64,000 nt of DNA from assembly GCF_000621745.1 (NCBI RefSeq), contig NZ_JHXK01000013.1, positions 155,210 to 219,209 of the forward strand. The letters are read 5' to 3'. This DNA is from Clostridium beijerinckii HUN142. Its GTDB lineage: Bacteria > Bacillota > Clostridia > Clostridiales > Clostridiaceae. Under the pieces are notes generated by a model. That model was not told the origin of the DNA and searched no databases. It worked only from the letters and a program-made list of their open reading frames with translations. Positions 36,332 through 45,851 of the stretch are shown here, piece by piece. Numbering within the stretch: position 1 is the first letter of the stretch; every line of letters begins with the position of its first letter. The position numbers and the translations under genes were made by a program.

Positions 36332-37846
36332 ATGAATAAGTCATTAAGATCAAAACTTTTTTTATCGATAACTTTATTGTTAGTTTTTTTTATCTCTGCT
36401 TTATGGATATTAAATAACTTATATCTTCAGCAATACTACATTAAGAATAAAGAAAATATGCTTGAAAATAATGCAAAACATTTAGTTGATATGTACACCG
36501 GAGATCCAAATGATATCCAAGATGAATTGGATAGGACCGCTAATATAGTAGGTGGCAGTATTGATATTAGAGATAAAGATGGTAAGCTAATATATAAATC
36601 TTCAAGACGTCTACCAAATGAAAAAAATATAGTTGATAATATGGGAAATAAATTTAGACCTAATGTGGAGCCACCACCAGATTCTGATGCTCAAAATGAT
36701 AAGATTAACAATACATATAGTGAGGGCAAGTATACATTTGAAAATAGAAGAGATGTTCAACTTAAAATAGACTTTCTAACTCTTGTAACCAAAATAAGTA
36801 ATGGTGACATCCTTGCTATAAGAGTTCCATTAGTCTCAATAAGTGAAAGTGTTGATATTGCAAATAGATTTATATTAATTATTGGAGGAGTAATTATACT
36901 TTTAGGTAGCTTATGGGCATTTTGGTTTTCAAAAAGATTTACAAAACCAATACTAGAATTAAATAGCATAGCGCAGAATATGGCTAAATTCGATTTTGGT
37001 AAAAAATGCAATATAAATGGAAAAGATGAAATCGGACAGCTTGGACAAAGTGTTAATTATCTATCTGGAGAGCTAAGTCGGGCAATTACCGAATTGAATG
37101 TAAAGAATAAGAAATTAGAAGAAGATATAGAGAAGGAAAGAAAAATAGATGAAATGAGAAAAGAATTTATCTCAAGTGTTTCTCATGAGTTAAGAACTCC
37201 GCTATCAGTAATACAAGGCTATGCAGAAGGTCTTATAAGCAATGTTACAGAAAGTGATGAAGATAGGAAATTTTACTGTGATGTTATTATGAATGAAACT
37301 GATAAAATGAACAAATTAGTAAGAGATCTATTAAACTTATCACAAATTGAATCTGGTTATTTTCATATAGAAAAAACAGAATTTAATTTAGTATCATTAA
37401 TAGAATATGTACTTAATAGATATAAATCAACTTTCGAAGAAAAAAGCATAGAAATCAAATTTGAACCCGGAGAAAGCGTGATTGTATACGGAGATATGAC
37501 TCGTATAGAGCAAATACTTACAAACTACATTAATAATGCAATTAATCATGTAGACAATAATAAGATCATTATGATAACTAAGATTAGTGTTAAAGATAAA
37601 ATAAGAATAAATGTATTTAATACAGGAAAGCATATACCAGATGAATATTTGGATAAGATATGGAATAGCTTTTATAAAGTAGATAAAGCTAGGACAAGAG
37701 CTTATGGGGGGTATGGCTTGGGCTTATCTATAGTAAAGGCAATAGCAGATCTTCATAGTAATGCTTATGGAGTGGAAAACACTGAAGGTGGAGTTAACTT
37801 TTGGTTTGAAATTGATAAGATGAATTTAAGTTCAGTAGCAAATTAA
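36332..37846 (+). CDS. Sensor histidine kinase
   Basis: This 504-aa membrane kinase has TM1 at about residues 10-30 and an extracytoplasmic domain of about 150 residues with a Pro-rich patch. TM2 (about 182-204) and HAMP follow. The dimerisation domain has phosphoacceptor His285 in SVSHELRTPLS, and the HATPase domain has the N box (NYINNAINH) and G boxes (YGGYGLGLSIV). The signal is unknown. It is co-transcribed with the response regulator, using GAGG within its 3' end as ribosome binding site. Confidence 0.95.
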   Translation: MNKSLRSKLFLSITLLLVFFISALWILNNLYLQQYYIKNKENMLENNAKHLVDMYTGDPNDIQDELDRTANIVGGSIDIRDKDGKLIYKSSRRLPNEKNIVDNMGNKFRPNVEPPPDSDAQNDKINNTYSEGKYTFENRRDVQLKIDFLTLVTKISNGDILAIRVPLVSISESVDIANRFILIIGGVIILLGSLWAFWFSKRFTKPILELNSIAQNMAKFDFGKKCNINGKDEIGQLGQSVNYLSGELSRAITELNVKNKKLEEDIEKERKIDEMRKEFISSVSHELRTPLSVIQGYAEGLISNVTESDEDRKFYCDVIMNETDKMNKLVRDLLNLSQIESGYFHIEKTEFNLVSLIEYVLNRYKSTFEEKSIEIKFEPGESVIVYGDMTRIEQILTNYINNAINHVDNNKIIMITKISVKDKIRINVFNTGKHIPDEYLDKIWNSFYKVDKARTRAYGGYGLGLSIVKAIADLHSNAYGVENTEGGVNFWFEIDKMNLSSVAN

Positions 37847-37860
37847 AAATAAAAATACAA

Positions 37861-37908
37861 AGGGAGTTGTCGATATATCAGATTAAAATCTGTTAGCGGC
37901 AGCTCCCT
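37861..37908 (+). terminator. Hairpin after the histidine kinase gene
   Basis: AGGGAGTTGTCG (37861-37872) pairs with CGGCAGCTCCCT (37897-37908) with one G-U pair and one mismatch, plus an inner CAGAT/ATCTG stem. The T-run after it is poor. Confidence 0.65.
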
Positions 37909-38022
37909 AATTTATATATAAGTTTTCAATAAGATAATTTATATAAAATAAAATTATTTATTTTATATAGCCTGATAGATTAAGATAAGTTTCGATGAAC
38001 TAAATTTTCTAGAAAATACATA

Positions 38023-38325
38023 TTATAAATTATTTTTAATTTTTATTTTGTTCGAAATACCAATGCTTGTACCAGTTAAAACACCACATAACATGGAGTA
38101 AACAATTGTAGGAATTTCAATCACATAAATACCAATAGCGGCAATAAATAATAAAGAAATCATTAAAAAGAGTATACAGAAAAATTGCTTCCATTTTTGT
38201 TGAATTTTAATTTTTGAATTTATTATATCTGTAAATTTATATTTTTCATCGAATTTTAAATAGATAGCCTGACTTAGTGTTAATAAGAATACCATGGGTA
38301 ATAACTTATAAAGTAAATCTATCAT
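38023..38325 (-). CDS. Small membrane protein of unknown function
   Basis: Not recognised. The 100-aa protein has two or three hydrophobic stretches (about residues 2-22, 48-68 and 72-92) around a basic cytoplasmic loop (KIKIQQKWKQF). On the minus strand GGAGG lies about 13 bases from the ATG, slightly far but usable. It stands alone between the two-component operon and a secreted-protein gene. Confidence 0.55.
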   Translation of the reverse strand: MIDLLYKLLPMVFLLTLSQAIYLKFDEKYKFTDIINSKIKIQQKWKQFFCILFLMISLLFIAAIGIYVIEIPTIVYSMLCGVLTGTSIGISNKIKIKNNL

Positions 38326-38341
38326 ATTATTTTGCCATCCT

Positions 38342-38821
38342 CCATAAAAGGTAGTTTAGTTATTGAGATATGTAAGTTTTAATAATAAGTATTGTTATAC
38401 CTAATTATAATATAGCTAAGATAAATAGACAAATAGTGATTTATTACATTAGAGCAATTATATTCTTATAAAAGAGCATATCTAGTAGAGGACGCTATTA
38501 TCTGTAGTTGTATATAATTATTCTTTTAGACATAACAAAAATAAAAAAATAAGTAAAAATAGGGACTAAATGTTTGAAAAATAAGAAAAAATGTTTTATA
38601 AAAACAAATTTAATAAAGTAAAAGTTATGATATAATTATTGTAAAATTATTACAATAATTATATTGTTAGATATTAAGAGATAGCTAAACTTATCTATAT
38701 ATGATTTCTATAAATTATTTAGAATTGGGATCAGTGGTTCTTTTATTCTCAAATTATTGGAATAATTACAAAGTATCTTTAAACGAAAGGAAAACAATAA
38801 TGCATATAAAGGAGGAATACA
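38342..38821. other. Intergenic region with an inverted repeat
   Basis: About 480 AT-rich bases with no ORF that has a ribosome binding site. TATAATTATTGTA (38631-38643) and TACAATAATTATA (38651-38663) are a perfect 13-bp inverted repeat with a 7-base loop. Its left arm begins with a TATAAT, so it could be an operator over a promoter of the gene at 38822. The -35 is weak. Confidence 0.45.
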
Positions 38822-40057
38822 GTGGGGAAAGTGTCAAGAAATATAGACAATAATAAAAAATCGACAAGAATTATTTTAAGCTGCATAGCAATAACAGCAG
38901 TATTTTTTACAAATTTTATAATGGTTGAAGCTGCACAAGGAAATAGCATTTATGAAATGAGTTCAGATAGTACTAATATGATGAAGGAACAACATAAATT
39001 TATTATTGATGCACCTATAAAATTTTACAATGATATAAAAAGAGTGGAGCAAGTAGCAGACTTCAAATTTAAAGTTCCAGATTTTTTTCCAGAGAGCTAT
39101 AAAGTACAGGGCCTTCAATTTAGAAAGCTTTCCAATAAGGATAACGTTTTAGAAATAATTTATGGAAATAAAGATGGAATATGTTCACTTCAAATATCTG
39201 AACAAGATCCTTTAGAGTCACTAAAAGCGATAGAGAGTGAAAAATCTAAGGCATTAGAAAATTCTCAAGTGGAAATCTCTAAGCAGCCTATGAAAGTAGG
39301 AGATATAAATGGATTAAGTGTTATTTTAACAACCACATTTCCGGTAAAGAAAGCTATAGAAAACCAATTAAGCGAAATAAAAGCTGTTAATAATTATTTT
39401 TCATGGAAAGATGATGGATTATGGTATAGTGTGGAATATAAATCAGAGTCTAAAAGTGAAAAGAGTAGCAATAACTCATTAGAATTTTCAAGTGATGATA
39501 TAAAAAATATAGTGAAATCGTTAAAATATCCTCAAGAAATAAAAGATTCAAATTATTGCATAAAGGATTTTAATGATGGAAATGTAGAAATGAACATTTA
39601 TGATAGGGATGATATAGAAAAATCAAAAAATGCTCTTGGATTTGATCCTAAATTTCCGATTAGAATTAATAATGATATAAGTATAACTAACTCTATTGCT
39701 AGATTAATTGGACATTTGAATAATAACAAAGAAAAAACATGCTATGAAATAAGTAATTCGTACTCAAACAAAAATGGTTCAATAACATTTAATCAGTCCA
39801 TGAACTCATCAGCTTATGATGAAATGATGAAAAATAAGTATACTAAAACTAATAAAGAAGGAAATGTAGAGCAAAAAATTCAAGAATTAAAAATTAAAAA
39901 CAATCAAGTATTTAAACGTTCACAAGGAGGTATTGTACCTCAGGTTAATTATGTCTGGAAAGAAAATAACATCTATTATAGTGTAATATTTTTTATAAAT
40001 ATTGAAAATTGTGATGAAGTGGTTAAAGAATTTGTGGATTCAAAGCCACTAGAGTAG
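38822..40057 (+). CDS. Secreted protein with DUF4367-like domains
   Basis: This 411-aa exported protein has an N-terminal signal or anchor (about residues 17-38, ILSCIAITAVFFTNFIM). A DUF4367-like unit follows at about residues 75-135, with the pattern FKVPDFFPESYK...EIIYGNKDG. A related unit begins near residue 278 (LGFDPKFPIRIN). DUF4367 units often form the outer part of anti-sigma or sensing proteins. It starts at GTG 38822 after AAAGGAGG and converges on an ECF sigma/anti-sigma operon. The function is unknown. Confidence 0.65.
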   Translation: MGKVSRNIDNNKKSTRIILSCIAITAVFFTNFIMVEAAQGNSIYEMSSDSTNMMKEQHKFIIDAPIKFYNDIKRVEQVADFKFKVPDFFPESYKVQGLQFRKLSNKDNVLEIIYGNKDGICSLQISEQDPLESLKAIESEKSKALENSQVEISKQPMKVGDINGLSVILTTTFPVKKAIENQLSEIKAVNNYFSWKDDGLWYSVEYKSESKSEKSSNNSLEFSSDDIKNIVKSLKYPQEIKDSNYCIKDFNDGNVEMNIYDRDDIEKSKNALGFDPKFPIRINNDISITNSIARLIGHLNNNKEKTCYEISNSYSNKNGSITFNQSMNSSAYDEMMKNKYTKTNKEGNVEQKIQELKIKNNQVFKRSQGGIVPQVNYVWKENNIYYSVIFFINIENCDEVVKEFVDSKPLE

Positions 40058-40109
40058 AATTATTTAACGAGATTATTGATAAATATGTTATGGTAAGAAG
40101 ACTTTTATA

Positions 40110-40152
40110 AAAATAGTAGGGAATATAACAGATAGACCCTACTATTTTTTTA
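40110..40152. terminator. Bidirectional terminator
   Basis: AAAATAGTAGGG (40110-40121) pairs with CCCTACTATTTT (40137-40148), with T-runs outside the stem on both strands. It serves the two converging genes. Confidence 0.9.
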
Positions 40153-40160
40153 TTCACAGG

Positions 40161-41552
40161 TCAATTAGCGCTAATTATAGAGGGGGTACCCCAAATTTCA
40201 TTTATAAAGTTAGTGCTAATTTTAAAGTAGATTGTAGGAGATTCTCCATAGTATATATAACCATTCCTTAATATCGTAAAAGGAACATTTTTACTACCAT
40301 CTTTTAAATCCAAGAATATCTTTTTACATTTATCATTATTTTTATAGTCATCTAAAGAATTCTCTATATTTTCTGGTAGATATGGAGTTGAATTGTTTAG
40401 TTCTCGAACAAAAGAATTAAGAAAACTAGGATCACTAGTTGTATAGAAGTTTTCTTTTTCATTATTCGAATTACTAAATGTTTGAATTTGAACTTTGGCA
40501 TTTACGATATTTCCCGGGAGATTAAGTTTTCCGAAAAAGTCATTACCAGTAGTTATTGTAATTCCATTAAGGCACTCATAAATTTCGGGGTAATTCGTCC
40601 CATCACTTAAAGTTACATTAGTCATTATTCTAAAATCCTCGTCATATCCGTTTACGGCATATACATCAGTAATTCCTATATTAGAAATGATATTTTTAGA
40701 ATAGGTGTTCATAGGATTAAAGTTATTTAATCCACCTGTTGTAGTACCGATTTTTCTGCCTAAAATATTTTTTGAGTTTTTTGAATCTATGGATATAGGG
40801 GATTTGATATATACATTTCCATTGTAAATAATTAACGGAACCATTTTTACGTATTTAGTTTTTTCTTGAATAGTTGGTATTTGGAATTTTGGAATGTACA
40901 CTGCATTCGAACTAAAACTTCTCAAGGTTGAATTAAGGGATAAAGCCGCATTCTTGTTAGAATTATTATTAGTAGTGTTTGAAGTTGTTGCATATTGTGG
41001 TGAATTTATATCATTTGAAGGTGTTAAATTATTATTATTAGAATTCTGGGAAACTGGTGCTATATTTTCATTAGTGTTAATATCTCCCGAAGGTGTCTCT
41101 TTAGAATACTTAACTTTATTAGTGCTATTATTATTGTTATTGTTGGTAATTGGTGAATTATCATGAAAATTTGAACTATTTTCTATATCAGCAGAGTTTT
41201 CAGCTTTTACATTTGATTTACTATTATCAATAGTATGGTTATCATTTTTGTTAGAAACAGGAGAAGAAATTGAATTATCATTAGTGAATTTATCTAAGTC
41301 ATCTTTTGAGGCATATGTCGTATTTCCCGCATCTATATTTTGGTGTTTATATGTATTATTTATAATTAGCTTAAAACTAGCGGTACCTAAAAGTATTAAT
41401 AAGACAGCAGCAGCTTTTAATCCAAGTGGAGAATAATTTTTATTTATTTTTTTTCTTAATTGTGAAGCATCATTTAGTAATTCCATTTTTAGCTTGTCTT
41501 TAAATTCTTCACTTGCTTTTATTTTGGAAAAAGAGCTCTTAATTTTATTCAT
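40161..41552 (-). CDS. Membrane-anchored anti-sigma-like protein
   Basis: This 463-aa protein has a cytoplasmic N terminus (about 45 residues), one span (about 47-66, LKAAAVLLILLGTASFKLI), and an Asn/Ser-rich extracytoplasmic linker to about residue 195. A folded C-terminal domain follows. It overlaps the end of the sigma gene by 8 bases, the usual arrangement for a cognate anti-sigma factor. There is no zinc-binding HxxxCxxC motif. The start at 41552 is chosen because GAGG lies 9 bases upstream. The extracytoplasmic domain is not recognised; it may sense the envelope. Confidence 0.75.
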   Translation of the reverse strand: MNKIKSSFSKIKASEEFKDKLKMELLNDASQLRKKINKNYSPLGLKAAAVLLILLGTASFKLIINNTYKHQNIDAGNTTYASKDDLDKFTNDNSISSPVSNKNDNHTIDNSKSNVKAENSADIENSSNFHDNSPITNNNNNNSTNKVKYSKETPSGDINTNENIAPVSQNSNNNNLTPSNDINSPQYATTSNTTNNNSNKNAALSLNSTLRSFSSNAVYIPKFQIPTIQEKTKYVKMVPLIIYNGNVYIKSPISIDSKNSKNILGRKIGTTTGGLNNFNPMNTYSKNIISNIGITDVYAVNGYDEDFRIMTNVTLSDGTNYPEIYECLNGITITTGNDFFGKLNLPGNIVNAKVQIQTFSNSNNEKENFYTTSDPSFLNSFVRELNNSTPYLPENIENSLDDYKNNDKCKKIFLDLKDGSKNVPFTILRNGYIYYGESPTIYFKISTNFINEIWGTPSIISAN

Positions 41553-42033
41553 ATTCAAAATCCTCATTTAGTATAGATTTTAGCAATTTTCGTCCTCTGC
41601 TAAGTTGTGAACCTACAGTAGATTCCTTTATGTTTAAAATATTAGAAATTTCAGAAATACTATAATTCTCATAATAATATAAAAAAACGATACTTCTATA
41701 TTTTACTGGCAGGTTAAGTACTGCTTGGATTACATCATTATCCTCCTGAGTTGTATCAACAAAATCATCTTCTAATGATGTAGTATTTTTAAAATAAGAA
41801 GACTTTAATTTATCTTTACTTAAATTTATAGCAACCCTAATTAACCAGGATTTCTCATGTGTTTCGTTCTTAAAATCAGGTTGTTTTTCAAGTAATTTTA
41901 TAAAAACCTCTTGGGTTATGTCTTCGGCATCACTTAAATTTTTCATATATGAATACGAAATTCGAATCAGCATATCGGAATACGTTTCTATTAAGTAATG
42001 AATGTAACCTTTTTTATTGTCCAACTCATCCAT
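41545..42033 (-). CDS. ECF-type RNA polymerase sigma factor
   Basis: This 162-aa sigma-70 family factor has only regions 2 and 4. Region 2 includes DAEDITQEVFIKLLE and SWLIRVAINLSKD. Region 4 reads LPVKYRSIVFLYYYENYSI followed by the HTH ISNILNIKESTVGSQLSRGR. The ribosome binding site GGAGGGGG lies 9 bases upstream. It is co-transcribed with the membrane anti-sigma-like protein, so it is presumably released by an envelope signal. The closest named group would be SigV/SigW-like factors, but I give no symbol. Confidence 0.92.
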   Translation of the reverse strand: MDELDNKKGYIHYLIETYSDMLIRISYSYMKNLSDAEDITQEVFIKLLEKQPDFKNETHEKSWLIRVAINLSKDKLKSSYFKNTTSLEDDFVDTTQEDNDVIQAVLNLPVKYRSIVFLYYYENYSISEISNILNIKESTVGSQLSRGRKLLKSILNEDFEYE

Positions 42034-42396
42034 TTGATTTTTACCCCCTCCAATACTTAATACGATTTATAACAACAAAATTTTGCAAACGATAATAATT
42101 TTCTTAGTTTATGATGAATTTCAATTTATTAGAATAAGGATATAAGAGTAATAATCGTATATAGAATACTTTAAAAGATATTAATAATTTAATCAATCAA
42201 AATTCGAAAAATAATATTTTCATATATGTCTGTCATTAAACTAAATAACATATAATATAAAAGCACTTTTTCTGAAATATATTGGAGCAACTGATAGGGA
42301 GAAATCAAGGTAAAAGAAAACTCTCACTTTTTAGTAATAGAAATGAAAAAGCTGTGCAAACTTATATATGAATAACGTAGTAAGGGAGATAGATAT
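42034..42396. other. Divergent intergenic region
   Basis: About 360 AT-rich bases between the ECF sigma gene and the azoreductase gene. It must contain promoters for both directions, but I could not name them with confidence. A TATAAT-like sequence lies near 42252. Confidence 0.4.
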
Positions 42397-42993
42397 ATGA
42401 GCAAAGTATTATATATTAAAGCAAATGTAAAACCGGAAGGTCAGTCAAGAACTTTTAAAATTTCAGATAACTTCATAGATGAATACAAAAAAAATAATCT
42501 TGATGATGAAATTATTACATTAGATTTGTATAAAGAAGATATAGATTTTCTAAGAAGTAAGGATCTAGATACAGTATTCGGACCTAAAAATGACGAAAGT
42601 AAAACTCATCCAACACTTAAATATGCATATCAATTTGCAGAAGCTGATAAATATGTGATAGCAGCACCAATGTGGAATTTAAGTATTCCAGCGATATTAA
42701 AGGCATATGTTGATTATATAAGTGTAGTAGGGATCTCATTTAAATACACACAAGAAGGAGCAGTAGGACTTTTAGAAAATAAAAAGGCTGTATATATTGC
42801 AGCAAGAGGTGGATCGTATACTGAAACACCATATGAACTTGATGGTATTTATTTAAGAAGTATACTGGGCTTTTTTGGAATTAAAGATATTACCACTATC
42901 TCAGCTGAAAAATTAGATGTACAAGGAGAAAATGTTGATAAAATAATAGAAGAAGCTATCAATAGAGCTAAAGAAACTGCCAAAAGCTTCTAA
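42397..42993 (+). CDS. azoR: FMN-dependent NADH:quinone oxidoreductase / azoreductase
   Basis: This 198-aa flavodoxin-fold enzyme reduces quinones and azo bonds by two-electron transfer with NADH. It has the phosphate-binding N terminus (VLYIKANVKPEGQSRT), AAPMWNLSIPAILKAYVDYI, and AARGGSY, which contacts FMN. The ribosome binding site is AAGGGAG. It stands alone. The family commonly has a role in thiol- or quinone-stress defence. Confidence 0.92.
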   Translation: MSKVLYIKANVKPEGQSRTFKISDNFIDEYKKNNLDDEIITLDLYKEDIDFLRSKDLDTVFGPKNDESKTHPTLKYAYQFAEADKYVIAAPMWNLSIPAILKAYVDYISVVGISFKYTQEGAVGLLENKKAVYIAARGGSYTETPYELDGIYLRSILGFFGIKDITTISAEKLDVQGENVDKIIEEAINRAKETAKSF

Positions 42994-43012
42994 ATATAAC
43001 AAGATCATTTAT

Positions 43013-43057
43013 TCATTCTTAATTAGTCTAGCTATTAAATAGACTAATTAAGAATGA
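43013..43057. terminator. Hairpin after azoR
   Basis: An 18-bp perfect stem centred on CATTCTTAATTAGTCTA (43014-43030) and TAGACTAATTAAGAATG (43040-43056), with a 9-base loop and an AT-rich tail without a true T-run. Confidence 0.7.
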
Positions 43058-43524
43058 TTAATTTAATTCTAGATATATTGAGGTTAAAATAGCATATATT
43101 TATGATATTAGTCTACTTTGCATTAATAGGAACCCAAATATATGCAACTCAATATCTCAAAAATCACATCATTTATTAAAATTACTTCTATAAGTTAGGT
43201 TGCTATCTGGAAATTCGTAATAGGTAGAACTATATCTAAGTAAATCTTTTAGGATAAACTCTTATTTGCTATATATAGCATTTCAAACTCTTTTTTATCT
43301 ATTCTATTATTTCTGCGTGTAAGTGTTAGAAAAACATTCATAAATTATTAAAAAATATTTTTATGTAGCAATCATAAACTTCTACGTTGTAAAATAATTT
43401 TGTGAATATTAAACTATATTATATATGTTACAATAATAAATCTACATTTAAAGATCTAATAAGCAAAGTGTTCTATTAATATTAAAATGCAGAAACAAAT
43501 ATATTATAAATGGAGGAATTTTAC
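43058..43524. other. Intergenic region with no recognisable gene
   Basis: About 465 AT-rich bases with no ORF preceded by a ribosome binding site and no known RNA motif that I can see. It probably contains the promoter of the small basic protein gene. Confidence 0.5.
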
Positions 43525-43680
43525 ATGAACGATAAAAGCATGGAAATTATGAAAAAAATAATTGAGGAAAAGAAGCAAAAAAATAATAGTAGTAAGAATA
43601 ATCAAAAGGCAAAAAAAGTTATAGGAAAACATTCTAAAGGTGTAAAAGTGGGTAACGGTGGAGGTTTATTTGATAGGTAA
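43525..43680 (+). CDS. Small basic protein, 51 aa
   Basis: Not recognised as a named family. The 51-aa protein is very Lys-rich: a helical first half (SMEIMKKIIEEKKQKNN), then KKVIGKHSKGVK and a glycine-rich end (NGGGLFDR). A TGGAGG ribosome binding site lies 9 bases upstream. The defined C terminus suggests a real, possibly nucleic-acid-binding protein rather than a chance ORF. Confidence 0.6.
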   Translation: MNDKSMEIMKKIIEEKKQKNNSSKNNQKAKKVIGKHSKGVKVGNGGGLFDR

Positions 43681-43806
43681 TAGGGCGGTAAAATAAAAAT
43701 TGTATGGCGAAGGAAAACTTTAAGATGTAGCCTGAAAAGTAAGTATTTAATAATACAGTCATATTAACTAGGAGAGTATATTATAAATGAAAGGCGGAGA
43801 AACTTA

Positions 43807-44586
43807 ATGATGATAGTAATTTCCCCAGCCAAAACTTTAGATTTTTCTAAATTTAATGAAACATTACCAATGACTAAGCCGTATTTCTTAAATGAGGCCA
43901 GAGAATTAATTGAGGAATTGAAAAAGTATGATAATTTTTCTTTGGAAAAGCTTATGAAAATAAGTCCTAAGTTAGCAAAATTGAATACTCAAAGATTTCA
44001 AAATTGGTCAGAGTCTTTAGAATTTGCAAGGCAATGTCTAGTTGCATTTAAAGGTGAAGTTTTTAAAGGACTTGATGTAGGGAGTTATACAATGGAGGAT
44101 TATTTTTATGCAAATGATAACTTGAGAATCTTATCCGGACTTTATGGAGTTTTAAAGCCCTTTGATGGGATAAATTTATATAGGCTAGAAATGGCAACAA
44201 GGTTAAGTATTGGTGATTTTAAAAATCTATATGATTATTGGGGAAATAAATTAATAAATAGTATTTTGAAAGATATAGAAATACGTAAAAATAAGACCAT
44301 TGTTAATTTAGCTTCTTATGAATATTTCAAAGCAATAGAAGATATTAAAACAATAGGTGATATAAAGGTTATAACACCAATATTTAAGGAATATAGAGAC
44401 GGGGAATATAAAATAATAACCATAATGGCGAAAAGAGCAAGAGGGCTGATGACATCTTTTATTATAAGAAATAAAATAGAAGATTTAGAGGAATTAAGAA
44501 AATTTAATCACGATGGTTATGAATTTAATGAAGAGTTATCTAATGAGACAGACTTAGTATTTACTAGAGATATGCATAATAGGTAG
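43807..44586 (+). CDS. yaaA: Peroxide stress protein YaaA family
   Basis: This 259-aa YaaA/UPF0246 (DUF328) protein is of the type that in E. coli limits intracellular iron and DNA damage during peroxide stress. The family start IVISPAKTLDFS is present, with LSGLYGVLKPFDGINLYRLEM in the middle. The C-terminal KRARGLMTSFII and FNHDGYEFNEELS motifs are also there. ATG 43807 and ATG 43810 are both possible after the GGAGA at about 43796. Confidence 0.93.
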   Translation: MMIVISPAKTLDFSKFNETLPMTKPYFLNEARELIEELKKYDNFSLEKLMKISPKLAKLNTQRFQNWSESLEFARQCLVAFKGEVFKGLDVGSYTMEDYFYANDNLRILSGLYGVLKPFDGINLYRLEMATRLSIGDFKNLYDYWGNKLINSILKDIEIRKNKTIVNLASYEYFKAIEDIKTIGDIKVITPIFKEYRDGEYKIITIMAKRARGLMTSFIIRNKIEDLEELRKFNHDGYEFNEELSNETDLVFTRDMHNR

Positions 44587-44658
44587 TAGATAATCTTGGA
44601 TTTACTTGCTTTTAGACAAGCTAATTTAATGTGTTTTACATAAAGGAGGTGAAATTAG

Positions 44659-45585
44659 ATGATTGATATACTTTTATTAGGTTGCGGAGGCGGAATGCCT
44701 ATGCCCAATAGATTTCTATCAGCTACATTGATAAATTATAGAGGTAGGAAGATCTTGGTTGACTGTGGTGAAGGAACTCAAGTATCAATGAGAATATCGA
44801 ATACAGGATTTAAGTCTATAGATATTATTTGCATCACTCATATCCATGGCGACCATATTGTAGGACTTCCAGGACTTCTTGGAACGATAGGAAATAGTGG
44901 AAGAACTGAGCCAATAACAATTATAGGACCGGAAGGAATAAGAGAAACAGTAGAAAAATTAAGAGTAATAGCAAATTGGTTGCCTTATGAAATTAATATA
45001 ATAGAAAATCCTAAAGAAACATTTAAATTATTTGATGATAGTATAAATTTAGATATAGATATATCAGTTCTAGAGTTAGATCATTCTTCACCATGTATAG
45101 GCTATTGCTTTTATTTTAAACGGCAGCCTAAATTTGATGTAGAGAAAGCTGAAAAGAATAAAGTTCCTAAAACTCTGTGGAATAGGCTACAAAGAAATGA
45201 AAAAAATCTTTTATTAGATGGTGTTTTATACACGAATGATATGGTAATGGGGGAAGAGAGAAAAGGAATAAAAGTTAGTATAATTACAGATACAAGACCA
45301 ATTGAAAATATAATAGAATTTATTAATGATAGTGATTATTTTATTTGTGAGGGTACTTATGGAGATGATAAAGATTTACCTAAAGCTATTAAAAATAAAC
45401 ATATGACTTTTAGAGAGGCTGCTGATTTAGCACTAAAAGGTAATGTTAAAAAACTTTTATTAACTCATTTTGGAACGGCGATGAATGAACCAGAAGAATA
45501 CTTAAGTAATGCAAATGAAGTTTTCGATAAAACTATAATTGGCTTTGATAGGTATAAAGCAACTTTAAATTTTAATGGAGATTAG
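44659..45585 (+). CDS. rnz: Ribonuclease Z
   Basis: RNase Z removes 3' trailers from tRNA precursors. The 308-aa metallo-beta-lactamase-fold protein has the zinc motif [14 protein letters not shown] (HxHxDH) near residue 60, the tRNase Z signature VDCGEGTQ, the aspartate in TDTRP, and the terminal [10 protein letters not shown]. The ribosome binding site is AAAGGAGG. A terminator follows. Confidence 0.96.
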   Translation: MIDILLLGCGGGMPMPNRFLSATLINYRGRKILVDCGEGTQVSMRISNTGFKSIDIICITHIHGDHIVGLPGLLGTIGNSGRTEPITIIGPEGIRETVEKLRVIANWLPYEINIIENPKETFKLFDDSINLDIDISVLELDHSSPCIGYCFYFKRQPKFDVEKAEKNKVPKTLWNRLQRNEKNLLLDGVLYTNDMVMGEERKGIKVSIITDTRPIENIIEFINDSDYFICEGTYGDDKDLPKAIKNKHMTFREAADLALKGNVKKLLLTHFGTAMNEPEEYLSNANEVFDKTIIGFDRYKATLNFNGD

Positions 45586-45593
45586 TTCAGGAG

Positions 45594-45638
45594 AAACATA
45601 GAACTGATTTTGAATATTAGTTTTATGTTTTTTTATTT
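45594..45638 (+). terminator. Terminator after rnz
   Basis: AAACATAGAACT (45594-45605) with AGTTTTATGTTT (45619-45630), one mismatch, then a T-run. Confidence 0.85.
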
Positions 45639-45851
45639 TAATATTTGATTATAATAGTATAAATGTTAATATAGTTTTGAAGCTATGCCTAGATAATAAG
45701 AAAATTAATATAGATTTAAGCTAGTCGTGTATTTGAAAAATCAAATTATATAATTTTTACATATATAAATAGCCAATGTAATAAAAAAAGAGTATAATGT
45801 TGTAGAAATTATATAATAATGGGAGACAAAAGAAAAAGGAGAAGTCAAGAA

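Noticed and set aside
40894..41166. 90-codon plus-strand open frame
   Set aside because: Leu/Val-rich shadow of the Asn/Ser-rich linker of the anti-sigma-like gene.
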